This document shows positions 13,478 to 21,538 of a DNA stretch of 21,955 nucleotides, piece after piece. The translations under genes and the position numbers were made by a program. Position 1 is the stretch's first letter; each line of letters begins with the position of its first letter. Source of the stretch: Candidatus Uhrbacteria bacterium. GTDB taxonomy: Bacteria; Patescibacteriota; Patescibacteriia; UBA9934; UBA11717. The DNA is taken from contig JABIWD010000013.1 of assembly GCA_018701105.1 (NCBI GenBank), forward strand, positions 1 to 21,955, in the 5' to 3' direction. The notes under the pieces are model-generated. The model saw only the letters and a list, made by a program, of their open reading frames with translations. It made no database searches and had not been told where the DNA came from.

Positions 13478-13513
13478 TTCCTATCAAAAAACAGGATTAT
13501 TGTCAATCCTGTT
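13478..13513 (-). promoter_or_regulatory. Combined terminator-promoter hairpin, copy 2
   Basis: On the minus strand AACAGGATT-GACAAT-AATCCTGTT (13490-13513), a perfect 9-bp stem, followed by TTTTTTG; it ends the pilB-rsmE operon 26 nt after the rsmE stop. TTGACA (13501-13506) sits across the stem and loop, with a 17-nt spacer ending in TGA and TAGGAA (13478-13483), giving the promoter for the 32-aa ORF. Confidence 0.75.
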
Positions 13514-13538
13514 TGCTTTGATTCAAAGTTGATCTGTA

Positions 13539-14222
13539 CTAGAGCCTTGAAAGTGCTACGACTACCGCCGTATCAGCTCTTAGCTGATGTTCACCCAGGG
13601 AAGCGATACATGCTCCGCCCGATTCAGCCGCATTGACCTCGTCTTTTGTGAAACCTCCCTCGGGACCGATCATGAGGGTGCTGACACCTTTGGGACATTC
13701 ACCGATTTGAAATTGAGTTTCAACATCGCAGAGGACGATATTGTCTCGTGCCTGCAATACATCGTGAAAACTCTGAACGCTTTCAATCTGTGGAAGCCAT
13801 GCACGGCCAGCCTGTTCTGCAGCCTCTTTCACGATGTGGTTCCATCGTGGGGGAACGGTGCTTGGTCTCTTTATAACTCGCTCAGAGATCATCGGTATGA
13901 TATTCCACACGCCAAGCTCCGTCGCTTTCTCTAACACCCAGCGCATTCTGTCCTTTTTGAGTATACCAACTGCAAGTGTCATGTCGCGCCCACGTGGCTG
14001 AATCCGTTGCGTGTTCACTTTTGCGATAATGCCATCCTTTCCTACATGGGCGATAGTACAATCGGACACGTTGCCAACTCCATCGAAGAATCGAACCTGA
14101 TCTCCGGTGTGAAGTCTCAACACTGATGTCATCTGCTTGTAAAGCTCGCCGACTTTTATGGTAACCGCATCGCTATTCATTTGCGATGGGTTAATATGAA
14201 ACTGTCGAGAATTATTTATCAT
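13539..14222 (-). CDS. rsmE: 16S rRNA m3U1498 methyltransferase RsmE
   Basis: A SPOUT-class methyltransferase that methylates N3 of U1498 in 16S rRNA using S-adenosylmethionine. The start is put at ATG 14222, 1 nt after the pilB stop; an ATG at 14237 would overlap pilB by 14 nt and add five residues without a family match. The 227-aa product has the N-terminal PUA-like domain (RQFHINP, SVLRLHTGDQVRFFDG), then the knotted domain with LKKDRMRWVLEKATELGV (88-105), the SAM-binding GPEGGF (186-191) and the C-terminal SLGEHQLRADTAVV (208-221). Length and motifs are normal. Last gene of a three-gene operon with pilB and a membrane protein. Confidence 0.93.
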   Translation of the reverse strand: MINNSRQFHINPSQMNSDAVTIKVGELYKQMTSVLRLHTGDQVRFFDGVGNVSDCTIAHVGKDGIIAKVNTQRIQPRGRDMTLAVGILKKDRMRWVLEKATELGVWNIIPMISERVIKRPSTVPPRWNHIVKEAAEQAGRAWLPQIESVQSFHDVLQARDNIVLCDVETQFQIGECPKGVSTLMIGPEGGFTKDEVNAAESGGACIASLGEHQLRADTAVVVALSRL

Positions 14223-14223
14223 A

Positions 14224-15960
14224 CTAGACAGCTGCAACTCTCAGAACTTCGTCTACAGATGTTAATCCTTCCATCGCTTTCAACATACCATCTTGAAGCA
14301 TCGTAACCATTCCTTGCTCTGATGCAATTTTACGCATGTCTTGGTCTGAAACCTGTCCCGCTCGGATCACAGTTTCCACCGAAGGGTTAACAACGAGCAC
14401 CTCATAGATTCCAACACGACCTTTGAACCCGTTGGTACACGCTGGACATGTTGCGGACGACTCACCTGGCTTCATGAACTTTGCGGTAGCAAGATCCGGA
14501 GCCTCTCCTGAGTTTTCAGGAATCGCGTCAATGATCTCGTTCACCTTCACGGTCTCTTCTGGTGTCAGTTCATGCGGTGCGACACATTCTTTACACAGTC
14601 TTCGTAGCAATCGCTGACCCATGATGATCCTAAGTGCGGGTGCCAGCAGGGAAGCTTCTACACCCATCGACAAGAATCGTGGGATCGCTCCAGCTGCATC
14701 ATTTGTATGCACTGTTGAGAGAAGCAAGTGACCGGTAAGCGCAGCTTGCACGGCTGTGTCCGCTGTTTCCTTGTCGCGGATCTCTCCAACCATCACGATG
14801 TCTGGGTCCTGACGCAGAATCGACCGAAGTCCTTTGTTGAACGTGTATTCTTTTGAGTGATCGATCTGTGACTGGTTGATTCCAGCGAGTTTGTACTCGA
14901 TAGGATCTTCCAAGGTGATGATCTTCACGTCAGATTTGTTCAAGAAGCTCAGGATAGAGTACAGGGTCGTAGTTTTACCAGAACCAGTTGGCCCCGTAGT
15001 CACGATCATACCGTTCGGCTTCACAACCTCGGCTTGTAGTTTCTTGTATGCCGCTGGTCTAAACCCGAGTTCCTCGAATTTGAGTCCAATTGCACTTGGT
15101 TTCAACAGTCGCATAACCACTGACTCTCCCCAGTTCGTTGGGAGGGTGGAAGTACGAACGTCCACCTTTGCTCCATCGATCAAAATCGTAAATCGTCCGT
15201 CTTGTGGGTTAGAAGTAACATTGAGTTTAAGTCCTGCGACCAGTTTGATACGACTTATCAGCTTTCCCCAGAGCTCGCGCGGCACCTTCGCAACATCTTG
15301 TAGCACGCCGTCGATTCGATAACGGATCGCAACGTCTTTCTCCTCCGCCTCAATGTGAATATCAGATGTTCCGATCTCAATCGCAGCCGCGAGGACAGCG
15401 GCGATCATGTCAGTTACGTTGACACCCTTGAGAAGTGGCTCAACATCGGAGAGCTGCTTCACCTTTGAGCGTAATTCCTTTAGCTTAGCCTCCTCAATCT
15501 GGACACCTTTCTCAATCTTGATGATTTTAGGCAAAGTAGCGTACAGCTTTAGACCTTGCTCCAGGCTCTGGTCGGAAATGAGGTAAACTTGTGCGTTTAA
15601 TTTATTGCGTTCTCCAATCTGATAAGCCAGGTCCTTAACAGCCTCGTTCTCTGGGCTTATGGCGGCAATACGCAACTCGTCGCCATGCATCAAGAAAGGT
15701 AGCATGCTGAGTTCACGTGCTTTTTCTTCAGGTAGTAGGCGTAGAGCCTCGGGACTCACGGGGAAACCCTTGAGGTCGATATACGGAACCCCGCTCTGCG
15801 CGGCTCGTTGCTCAACAGACTTTTCGAGCTGACTTAATCTAATAGACCCCATCTTGTTTTGGAGTTTTTGCCCTGGACTCATTTTCGCCGCATCGGTTTC
15901 AACGGGTTTACTGTCGCCTCCCATCAAATCTTCAATGGACCCCATCTTGTTATCTGCCAT
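14224..15960 (-). CDS. pilB: Type IV pilus / type II secretion ATPase (PilB/GspE family)
   Basis: A 578-aa hexameric motor ATPase that drives pilus extension at the inner membrane. An MshEN-type N-terminal domain spans about residues 50-140 (GVPYIDLKGFPVSPEALRLL), then the ATPase core: Asp box region, Walker A GPTGSGKTT (323-331), Asp-box/Walker B ILRQDPDIVMVGEIRD (381-396), His box TGHLLLSTVHTND (409-421), and a tetracysteine zinc site CKEC (456, 459) and CPAC (505, 508). All are intact. The first 40 residues hold two copies of NKMGSI (4-9 and 35-40). It is 3 nt downstream of a membrane protein and 1 nt upstream of rsmE. pilC, pilM and pilin genes are not in the window. Confidence 0.93.
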   Translation of the reverse strand: MADNKMGSIEDLMGGDSKPVETDAAKMSPGQKLQNKMGSIRLSQLEKSVEQRAAQSGVPYIDLKGFPVSPEALRLLPEEKARELSMLPFLMHGDELRIAAISPENEAVKDLAYQIGERNKLNAQVYLISDQSLEQGLKLYATLPKIIKIEKGVQIEEAKLKELRSKVKQLSDVEPLLKGVNVTDMIAAVLAAAIEIGTSDIHIEAEEKDVAIRYRIDGVLQDVAKVPRELWGKLISRIKLVAGLKLNVTSNPQDGRFTILIDGAKVDVRTSTLPTNWGESVVMRLLKPSAIGLKFEELGFRPAAYKKLQAEVVKPNGMIVTTGPTGSGKTTTLYSILSFLNKSDVKIITLEDPIEYKLAGINQSQIDHSKEYTFNKGLRSILRQDPDIVMVGEIRDKETADTAVQAALTGHLLLSTVHTNDAAGAIPRFLSMGVEASLLAPALRIIMGQRLLRRLCKECVAPHELTPEETVKVNEIIDAIPENSGEAPDLATAKFMKPGESSATCPACTNGFKGRVGIYEVLVVNPSVETVIRAGQVSDQDMRKIASEQGMVTMLQDGMLKAMEGLTSVDEVLRVAAV

Positions 15961-15963
15961 ATG

Positions 15964-16845
15964 TTAAAAGGGAAGGTAAGTTTTTGCTAAATGTCTCATT
16001 GCGGACGGAAGTGCTCTGCGTCTTAGGTTGCGTGTGAGCTCTGACCACGCTGCCATGTTGTACAGCATCAAAGCCCCCATCATAATCAGGTGGATAAACG
16101 TTGCAATTGCCGTGCTCAGGAAGAGGCTCGATGTTCCGCCAAAGAATTGCGATGCGCTGATGCCGATTCCTGAGAGAACGAAGAGCACGATCGACGTGAT
16201 CGTGAAGATTATGATCAACGCGAATATGTTGATGATGAAAAGCACGATGTTATGCTCGACTATGAGACCCAACGAGTTTCGGAGCATGTTCATGGTTGAT
16301 CGTGCGGACTCTGCGAGTGACTTTCCTGCGCCGACCACGCTATGCAGTATAAGCGTCTTGATCGTGAAGAGGGTCATCAGGAGCCCTCCGCCCACTATCG
16401 AGATGAGGACTTGCATCATCGGATGAGCTGCACCATTGGTTGCTGAATATAGAGCGGAAAGTCCGAACACGATGAGTCCCGCCACCGATATCGTCGAGAT
16501 GTGAATTGCTGCTGTAGGTAACATCAGGTTTGCCGCCGCAGGGATTGCTGCGAGTCCTGGCATGCGCTTCATCGTTGCTCGTTTGTATGTGTTGATGATG
16601 ATTGTGTTCTGCGCAACCATCGACAGTAGCGCGATCACAATAACTAGACCTACGGTTGGTAGGTTGCTGAGGATATGTGGAAACGGGGGAGAAGTGAAGA
16701 CTATTTGAAGCATCACGATGGTGGAATCAATGAGCGCGCCCATGCCCACGATGATGCCGAGTGGGGCGATTGCCAATAGGGTTCCTGATCGTCTTAATGT
16801 CTTAAAAGCTCCCGCAAAATGTTTTGTATGCCAATTGTGATTCAT
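15964..16845 (-). CDS. Multi-pass membrane protein, unknown function
   Basis: The frame is open far upstream, through the antisense of the neighbouring gene, but the start is ATG 16845, 9 nt after a perfect TATAAT; the upstream part has no sense as a protein. The 293-aa product has about six membrane helices (21-41, 64-84, 112-133, 144-164, 197-226, 241-264) and a basic C-terminus (RNLRRRALPSAMRHLAK). No family motif recognised. First gene of the operon with pilB and rsmE, so it could assist pilus assembly, but the position alone does not prove it. No ribosome site: leaderless. Confidence 0.75.
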   Translation of the reverse strand: MNHNWHTKHFAGAFKTLRRSGTLLAIAPLGIIVGMGALIDSTIVMLQIVFTSPPFPHILSNLPTVGLVIVIALLSMVAQNTIIINTYKRATMKRMPGLAAIPAAANLMLPTAAIHISTISVAGLIVFGLSALYSATNGAAHPMMQVLISIVGGGLLMTLFTIKTLILHSVVGAGKSLAESARSTMNMLRNSLGLIVEHNIVLFIINIFALIIIFTITSIVLFVLSGIGISASQFFGGTSSLFLSTAIATFIHLIMMGALMLYNMAAWSELTRNLRRRALPSAMRHLAKTYLPF

Positions 16846-16854
16846 AGTGATTTC

Positions 16855-16860
16855 ATTATA
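16855..16860 (-). promoter_or_regulatory. -10 box of the pilB operon promoter
   Basis: Perfect TATAAT on the minus strand, preceded by TGT, 9 nt before the ATG at 16845. The -35 region falls inside the terminator of the upstream gene and is weak, so the promoter relies on the extended -10. Confidence 0.7.
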
Positions 16861-16862
16861 AC

Positions 16863-16891
16863 AAAAAAACACGACCCACAGTTGCGGGCCG
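16863..16891 (-). terminator. Terminator of the nuclease-like gene
   Basis: On the minus strand CGGCCC/GGGTCG (16886-16891 and 16872-16877) with an 8-nt loop, then TG and seven T residues, which run directly into the next promoter. Confidence 0.75.
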
Positions 16892-16898
16892 CTCGTTG

Positions 16899-17771
16899 TT
16901 ACTCCCCTCTTACCATCTCCACGATGGCGCTCGCGACAAAGAGTATGCCGCGATCTTTGTTCAGTAGATCGCTGTTGATGACGAGGTACACAGGAATCCA
17001 GAAGCCGCCTACCCTGCGACTGAACTTCTTGACTCCTTTCAGGAACTTCGAGAGTTCGTCGCCTCGTGAGCGTTCGGAGTCTTTCCTGACTACTTCGCAC
17101 GATGTCCGCTGACCCCGCCGGGACTTGATCTGGATCAGAAACCCAAAGTCCTTTCCCTTGCCGCGGGCGATCAGGTCGATCTTGCCTTTCCCGTCCTCTT
17201 CCACCGTTGGGAAGAAGACATCGAACGTTCCGATCATCTCCAGGGTTTTGATGATCTGCACGACGGCGGCGGCACCGACGCATGTAGTCCGCCATTCTGC
17301 GAGTTGCTGCTCGTCGATTCTGATCTCGGGGCGCGAGCCTCCGTCGAGCTTCCACACAACATTGGCTGCTGCGTAGCTCAGTTGAAGCATGGCCTCGGCC
17401 AGTGCGATGGACGCCAGCGTCAGCTGTCGGTACATGAGACTCTTAAGTTCCGAGTCCAGTCCTTGGAGATGCTTCATTTCGAAGCCGCAGCCAAGTGCCA
17501 CGGCTGCCCTGTGAAAGTGGTTTGCGGTGTGCTGATCCTGATTGGCAGGATCGAAAACGGGTACCGTGACGTTCTTTAGCGCAACCTCTGTTGCAGCGAG
17601 ACCCTGTTCGAGAGCCTCTCTTCCGATCTTTGCTCCTGTTTTGATCCAGATCCGGATCTGGTAGATGAGTGCGGTTGAGACCGACTGCTCACCGTTCACA
17701 GCTCGCGTTCTAGTAGCTAGCTGCGGGTAGTGAGGTTGATCTCGTGGAATGTGCTGTAGTGCTGCATCCAC
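16899..17771 (-). CDS. Possible PD-(D/E)XK nuclease-like protein
   Basis: A 290-aa protein that starts at GTG 17771, with AAAGGAAAA 5 nt upstream. The C-terminal half has the arrangement of a PD-(D/E)XK nuclease: a helix ending IGTFDVFFPT, the strand KIDLIARGKG with Asp199, and FLIQIKSRRG, where Gln214-x-Lys216 matches the QXK form of the (D/E)XK motif, followed by a basic helix region. The N-terminal half (1-140) is helical and unassigned. If active it would cut DNA; it could be a restriction, repair or transposition-type nuclease, and no partner gene is adjacent. It has its own promoter (17804-17832) and terminator, a strong ribosome site and high GC, and sits between ftsH and the pilB operon. 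Confidence 0.65.
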   Translation of the reverse strand: MDAALQHIPRDQPHYPQLATRTRAVNGEQSVSTALIYQIRIWIKTGAKIGREALEQGLAATEVALKNVTVPVFDPANQDQHTANHFHRAAVALGCGFEMKHLQGLDSELKSLMYRQLTLASIALAEAMLQLSYAAANVVWKLDGGSRPEIRIDEQQLAEWRTTCVGAAAVVQIIKTLEMIGTFDVFFPTVEEDGKGKIDLIARGKGKDFGFLIQIKSRRGQRTSCEVVRKDSERSRGDELSKFLKGVKKFSRRVGGFWIPVYLVINSDLLNKDRGILFVASAIVEMVRGE

Positions 17772-17803
17772 GGGTTTTCCTTTCTGTCCTTGAGGGACAA
17801 TTT

Positions 17804-17832
17804 AACCTACCCTAGATTGGTGATTATGTCAA
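17804..17832 (-). promoter_or_regulatory. Promoter of the nuclease-like gene
   Basis: TTGACA (17827-17832), a 17-nt spacer, then TAGGTT (17804-17809); this one lacks the TGN extension. The -35 box begins at the very end of the ftsH terminator stem. Confidence 0.6.
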
Positions 17833-17865
17833 TAATAAGACAGGGCTCGCGCCCTGTCTTATTAT
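17832..17865 (-). terminator. Terminator hairpin after ftsH
   Basis: Perfect 15-bp stem (arms 17832-17846 and 17851-17865) with a TCGC loop, read as GCGA, a GNRA loop, on the minus strand. It begins 1 nt after the ftsH stop. The T tract after it is weak (ATTATTGACATAAT). Confidence 0.7.
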
Positions 17866-17866
17866 C

Positions 17867-19717
17867 TTATGCTGTATGTGGCTTTGGTCCTTTGCCAACA
17901 ATAGCTGCAAATTCCTCTTTTTCAATAGCTTCGTTTTCAAGAAGCTTCTTAACAATTTCTTCAACTTCAGGGCGATGTTCATTGAACACTTTCCGAGCTG
18001 TATCTTGAGCATCAGCAACAAGCTTCTGCACAGCGTTGTCGATCTTTGCCGCTGTAGCCTCTGAGTAGTCTCGTTCTTCCTGGATGTTTCGTCCAAGGAA
18101 AACCTGCTCATGAGCTTTACCGTATGTTCGCGGTCCAAGGTCGTCGTGCATTCCGTAGCGCTTCACCATAGCCGATGCTAGTGCCGTCGCCTTTTTAAGG
18201 TCGTCGCTGGCTCCGGTTGTGATGTCGCCGATTACGATGTCTTCCGCAATACGTCCACCGAGCATCATCGCAAGATCTGACACGAAGTCCTGCTTGCTTT
18301 CCATTCGGTTGTCATCATGTGGAAGCTTCCATGTGTATCCCGCTGCTCGTCCTCGGGAGATGATGGAAATCTTGTGCACTTCGTCTCTTGATCCTAAGTA
18401 GTGACCAACGATAGCGTGACCGGCTTCGTGGTACGCAGTAATCTTTTTCTCTTTCTCTGAGATGACTCGATTACGTCTCGCAGGTCCGATCATTACCTTC
18501 TCGATAGACTCTCGGATAATGTCGTTACTGATTTCTTTCTTTTCTTCTCGCACAGTAAGGATCGCCGCTTCATTTAACACGTTTGAAAGATCGGCACCAG
18601 AGAACCCTGAAGTTCTTTGAGCAATAACCTTCATGTCTACGTCTTCTGAAAATGGCTTGCCCTTTGCGTGAATCGCAAGGATCTCTCCTCGCTCCTTTTT
18701 ATCTGGAAGGTCGATAGTAACGCGTCGGTCAAATCGTCCTGGGCGCAAAAGCGCTGGGTCCAGAACGTCTGGTCGGTTAGTCGCTGCCATTACAATCACA
18801 CCACTGTTTTCTTCAAAACCATCCATCTCCACCAGTATCTGGTTCAGTGTCTGCTCTCGCTCGTCGTGACCTCCGCCGACTCCAGCCCCTCGCTGTCGTC
18901 CAACGGCGTCGATCTCATCGATGAAGATGATACATGGAGCGGCCTTCTTTGCGCGTGCGAACAAGTCTCGTACACGTGAAGCTCCAACTCCTACGAACAT
19001 CTCTACGAACTCTGATCCACTAATGTGGAAGAAGGGAACCTTTGCCTCTCCTGCAACCGCACGAGCAAGCAATGTCTTTCCAGTTCCTGGTCGTCCCATC
19101 AATAGGACACCCTTTGGAATCTTGGCTCCAACTGCGTCGTATTTCTTTGGCTCCTTGAGGAAGCTTACGACTTCTATGAGCTCTTCCTTTGCCTCGTAGG
19201 CTCCGGCGACATCTGCAAATGTGGTCTTATGTTCCTTTGTAGTGGCAGGATCCTTAGTAGCACTCTTTCCAAAGCTCATGGCCTTGTTCTGAGTACCAGA
19301 GATCTGCTTGATCATGAACCACGCAAGCAAACCAAGTACTAGCGCCATGACAAGTGTAGGGATGATCCGCGCCATCACTTCTTTTGTCGTCGTGTCTTTT
19401 ATCGTTATGGCTATTGCCTGAACTGTCTCTGTCGGTACGTCATAGTTAGAAAACAGCTCTGATAGCGACTCTGATCCTTCTTTACGAGTCACGAGCTCGA
19501 CATCGTCAGACGTCACGATTCGCACAATCTCGTTTTCAACCTCAATCTCCTTGATCTCACCCGCTTTCACGCGTTCAACAAAGGAAGAAAGCCCTACCTC
19601 TTCTGGTTTGTCACCTCCAACGTCGATCGCGCTTAGAAGACTTCCAAGCAATAGGACGATAACAAATATGTAGAGTAGGTTTCTTGGCTTGAAAGGTTTT
19701 TGTTTTCGTTTTGTCAT
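17867..19717 (-). CDS. ftsH: ATP-dependent zinc metalloprotease FtsH
   Basis: A 616-aa membrane-bound AAA+ protease that degrades damaged membrane proteins and regulatory proteins. Two membrane helices (14-31 and 119-137) flank a short outer domain. AAA+ core: Walker A MGRPGTGKTLLA (207-218), Walker B IIFIDEIDAVG (263-273), pore-loop FVGVG (241-245), second region of homology with arginine fingers in LLRPGRFDRR (323-332). Protease: HEAGH (430-434) with a third zinc ligand Asp in TTGASDDL (500-507). All are intact and length is normal. Second gene of a pair with rpsA, 2 nt downstream of it. No ribosome site, so it is probably translated by coupling. Confidence 0.97.
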   Translation of the reverse strand: MTKRKQKPFKPRNLLYIFVIVLLLGSLLSAIDVGGDKPEEVGLSSFVERVKAGEIKEIEVENEIVRIVTSDDVELVTRKEGSESLSELFSNYDVPTETVQAIAITIKDTTTKEVMARIIPTLVMALVLGLLAWFMIKQISGTQNKAMSFGKSATKDPATTKEHKTTFADVAGAYEAKEELIEVVSFLKEPKKYDAVGAKIPKGVLLMGRPGTGKTLLARAVAGEAKVPFFHISGSEFVEMFVGVGASRVRDLFARAKKAAPCIIFIDEIDAVGRQRGAGVGGGHDEREQTLNQILVEMDGFEENSGVIVMAATNRPDVLDPALLRPGRFDRRVTIDLPDKKERGEILAIHAKGKPFSEDVDMKVIAQRTSGFSGADLSNVLNEAAILTVREEKKEISNDIIRESIEKVMIGPARRNRVISEKEKKITAYHEAGHAIVGHYLGSRDEVHKISIISRGRAAGYTWKLPHDDNRMESKQDFVSDLAMMLGGRIAEDIVIGDITTGASDDLKKATALASAMVKRYGMHDDLGPRTYGKAHEQVFLGRNIQEERDYSEATAAKIDNAVQKLVADAQDTARKVFNEHRPEVEEIVKKLLENEAIEKEEFAAIVGKGPKPHTA

Positions 19718-19719
19718 AG

Positions 19720-20997
19720 TTATTCGGCAGCCTCCTCTGTTGGCTTCTCAGCTACTTCAGGAGCTTCCGGTGTTTCTTCAGCTTTAGGTGCTTCCTCAGC
19801 TGGCGCGTCTTCCTCTTTCTTTGGCTCAGCTTCAGGAGCTTCAACCGCTTCAGCGGCCTCCACTACTTTCTCTTTCTTTTCTGCACCTTTCTTCATTGCC
19901 TTCAATGACAATCCAAGTCGGTGCTTCTCGGGCTCAACAGATACAACCATGAACTTCATCTTCTCACCGGCCTTTCCAAGCGCGTTGATGTCTGTAACAG
20001 GTCGTGAATCAAGCTCAGAAATATGAGCAAGTCCGTGGATGTCTCGATCCAACTCAACGAAGAATCCAAATGGGTTCACCTTGAGAATAGTTCCTTCAAC
20101 AACCTCTCCAACCTTGTACTTCTTCTCTACACCTTCCCATGGGTTTGTAACTAGCTTCTTCATCGACAAGAAGATCTTACTTCCTTCGATTCCAATGATC
20201 TGTGCGCTAACTACGTCGTTCACCTTCACGAAATCTCGTGGGTGGTCGATTCGCTGCCATGCGATTTCTGAAATATGTACTAGTCCTTCTAGGTAAGCGG
20301 CCTCGTCGTCAGCATCAAGAGGGAACTTAACGAAGACTCCAAAGTCTGCGATAGCTGTAACCTTTCCTTCAACTGTGTCGCCGGCGTTGTACTGCGCGAT
20401 AACATTCTCCTGCTCCTCTTCCCAGATAGCTTTCTCTGAAACAATCAACTTGTTGTCTCCTTCAAGCACGTCCAAAACTTTAACTTTAAACTTCATTCCA
20501 ACGTACTCCTTTAGTTTCTCGAGGATGCGCGTCTTTGATCCACCGGAAACGCGAGGGTAGTGCTCTGGTGCCAACTGTGAAACAGGAAGGAATCCCTGAA
20601 GGTGATCCACCTTAACGATAAGTCCACCCTTGTTAGCGTCCAAAATCTTAACTGAAATTGCTTCACCTGTTGTGAACAATGTTCGTGCTGTCTCCCAAGC
20701 CTTAGCTTCACCAGCGTACTTGAATGACAACTCCATCTCTCCGTTCTCGTTCTCAAGGTCGATCACAGTAGCTTCGATCTTTTCACCAATCTGTAGGTCG
20801 GCGTAGATCTCACTTTCTGCGAATAACTCTCGTCCGCGAACGACACCAGTTGTAAGTCCACCAATATCCAAACGTACTTCACGTCGTGATGCAAAAACAA
20901 CCGTTCCAGTGACGGTGTCTCGTTCTTTAGGGACCAATAGAGAAGCTTCGTTGCTCTCCAAAAGGGCCTCCATCTTTGATTCTACAGTTGTAGCCAT
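19720..20997 (-). CDS. rpsA: Ribosomal protein S1 (four S1 domains)
   Basis: A 425-aa RNA-binding protein of the small ribosomal subunit that helps bind mRNA. Four S1 (OB-fold) domains: about 26-93, 109-188, 205-281 and 295-367; the last two are the most typical (GKVTAIADFGVFVKF, LEGLVHISEI; GTILKVNPFGFFVEL, HGLAHISEL). The tail from 371 on is a Lys/Glu/Ala/Pro-rich low-complexity segment. Four domains rather than the six of E. coli is common outside Proteobacteria. First gene of the pair with ftsH. The start has no ribosome site; in a genome where many starts lack one, S1-dependent binding or leaderless initiation could matter. Confidence 0.93.
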   Translation of the reverse strand: MATTVESKMEALLESNEASLLVPKERDTVTGTVVFASRREVRLDIGGLTTGVVRGRELFAESEIYADLQIGEKIEATVIDLENENGEMELSFKYAGEAKAWETARTLFTTGEAISVKILDANKGGLIVKVDHLQGFLPVSQLAPEHYPRVSGGSKTRILEKLKEYVGMKFKVKVLDVLEGDNKLIVSEKAIWEEEQENVIAQYNAGDTVEGKVTAIADFGVFVKFPLDADDEAAYLEGLVHISEIAWQRIDHPRDFVKVNDVVSAQIIGIEGSKIFLSMKKLVTNPWEGVEKKYKVGEVVEGTILKVNPFGFFVELDRDIHGLAHISELDSRPVTDINALGKAGEKMKFMVVSVEPEKHRLGLSLKAMKKGAEKKEKVVEAAEAVEAPEAEPKKEEDAPAEEAPKAEETPEAPEVAEKPTEEAAE

Positions 20998-21053
20998 ATT
21001 AAATGTTATTTTAGCGACCCCTGGCTGGGATCAGTTATTAAGGATACCTGCGC

Positions 21054-21082
21054 ATATTAAGGGAAATAGGTGATTTGGTCAA
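21054..21082 (-). promoter_or_regulatory. Promoter of the rpsA-ftsH operon
   Basis: TTGACC (21077-21082), a 17-nt spacer, then TAATAT (21054-21059). This gives a leader of about 50 nt. A closer TAAAAT sequence (10 nt before the ATG) could give a leaderless form instead. The stretch from 21083 to 21183 holds nothing I can identify. Confidence 0.45.
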
Positions 21083-21183
21083 GGGTTTTGGGGCTGGTAT
21101 TTGTACGGGGTGCAGGGTGGATTTGTGTATATTTCGAGTTTTCGATATAGCGCTAAGATTAGCCCAATAATTGCCCTTAGGGC

Positions 21184-21212
21184 TTGACAAAACCCCTTTT
21201 TTGTGTTATATT
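21184..21212 (+). promoter_or_regulatory. Promoter for the first small membrane protein
   Basis: TTGACA (21184-21189), a 17-nt spacer ending in TGT, then TATATT (21207-21212), one of the best promoters in the window. Transcription should begin near 21219, leaving a leader of about 100 nt. Confidence 0.75.
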
Positions 21213-21238
21213 CTGCTGTTGTTCAATACAAAAGAAGA

Positions 21239-21298
21239 GAGTTTGAATGTTGTCCGCACTCCTCTGCGGATGACATTGAGACCCTGTTCTAGGGACTC
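21239..21298 (+). promoter_or_regulatory. Structured leader, copy A of a repeated motif
   Basis: Begins GAGTTTG and contains the 6-bp hairpin TCCGCA/TGCGGA (21253-21258 and 21265-21270, 6-nt loop), ends GAGA, then a second hairpin GAG-CCCT/AGGG-CTC (21278-21298). The 43-nt core (21239-21281) matches the leader of the next gene without gaps at 30 of 43 positions. Confidence 0.6.
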
Positions 21299-21322
21299 TT
21301 ACAGATCATTCGGAGTACGAAC

Positions 21323-21526
21323 ATGCCCACCTTTAGCTTCAAGAACATGTGTCTGATTAGCCTGGCCCTGCTGGTGCTGATCGACCTGTCGATCGCCTTC
21401 ACGATGGCCAACAGCAACTTTGCTGACGCCTCTACGCTGTGCATCGCGATGAGCCTGACGGTCCTCGTGCCCTGGCACGTTGTTACCGGCAAGGCATTCG
21501 CCACGCTCGCAGCAGAAGACTCCTGA
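21323..21526 (+). CDS. Small two-helix membrane protein, copy A
   Basis: A 67-aa protein with two hydrophobic segments (about residues 8-29, MCLISLALLVLIDLSIAF, and 37-56, STLCIAMSLTVLVPWHVV), so a small integral membrane protein; function unknown. The ATG has GGAG 7 nt upstream. It sits behind a strong promoter and a structured leader of about 100 nt. It is related to the partial gene at 21768: the first helices share K-x-M-x-L-x-S-x-A-x-x-V-x-x-D at the same spacing. GC-rich coding. A GC hairpin (21539-21568) follows the stop. Confidence 0.65.
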   Translation: MPTFSFKNMCLISLALLVLIDLSIAFTMANSNFADASTLCIAMSLTVLVPWHVVTGKAFATLAAEDS

Positions 21527-21538
21527 AACCCTCATCAC

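Noticed and set aside
13334..13513. CRISPR array or insertion-sequence ends
   Set aside because: Only two hairpin copies exist, no transposase or spacers lie between them, and both carry promoter and terminator parts that explain the similarity.
16846..17355. N-terminal extension of the pilB-operon membrane protein
   Set aside because: The open frame continues upstream, but it is antisense-like Arg-rich sequence crossing the terminator and gene next door; the ATG at 16845, right after TATAAT, is the natural start.
21239..21265. 16S rRNA fragment because of AGAGTTTGA
   Set aside because: Only a few bases match the 16S 5' end; no further rRNA sequence follows, and the same block recurs before a second small gene as a leader.
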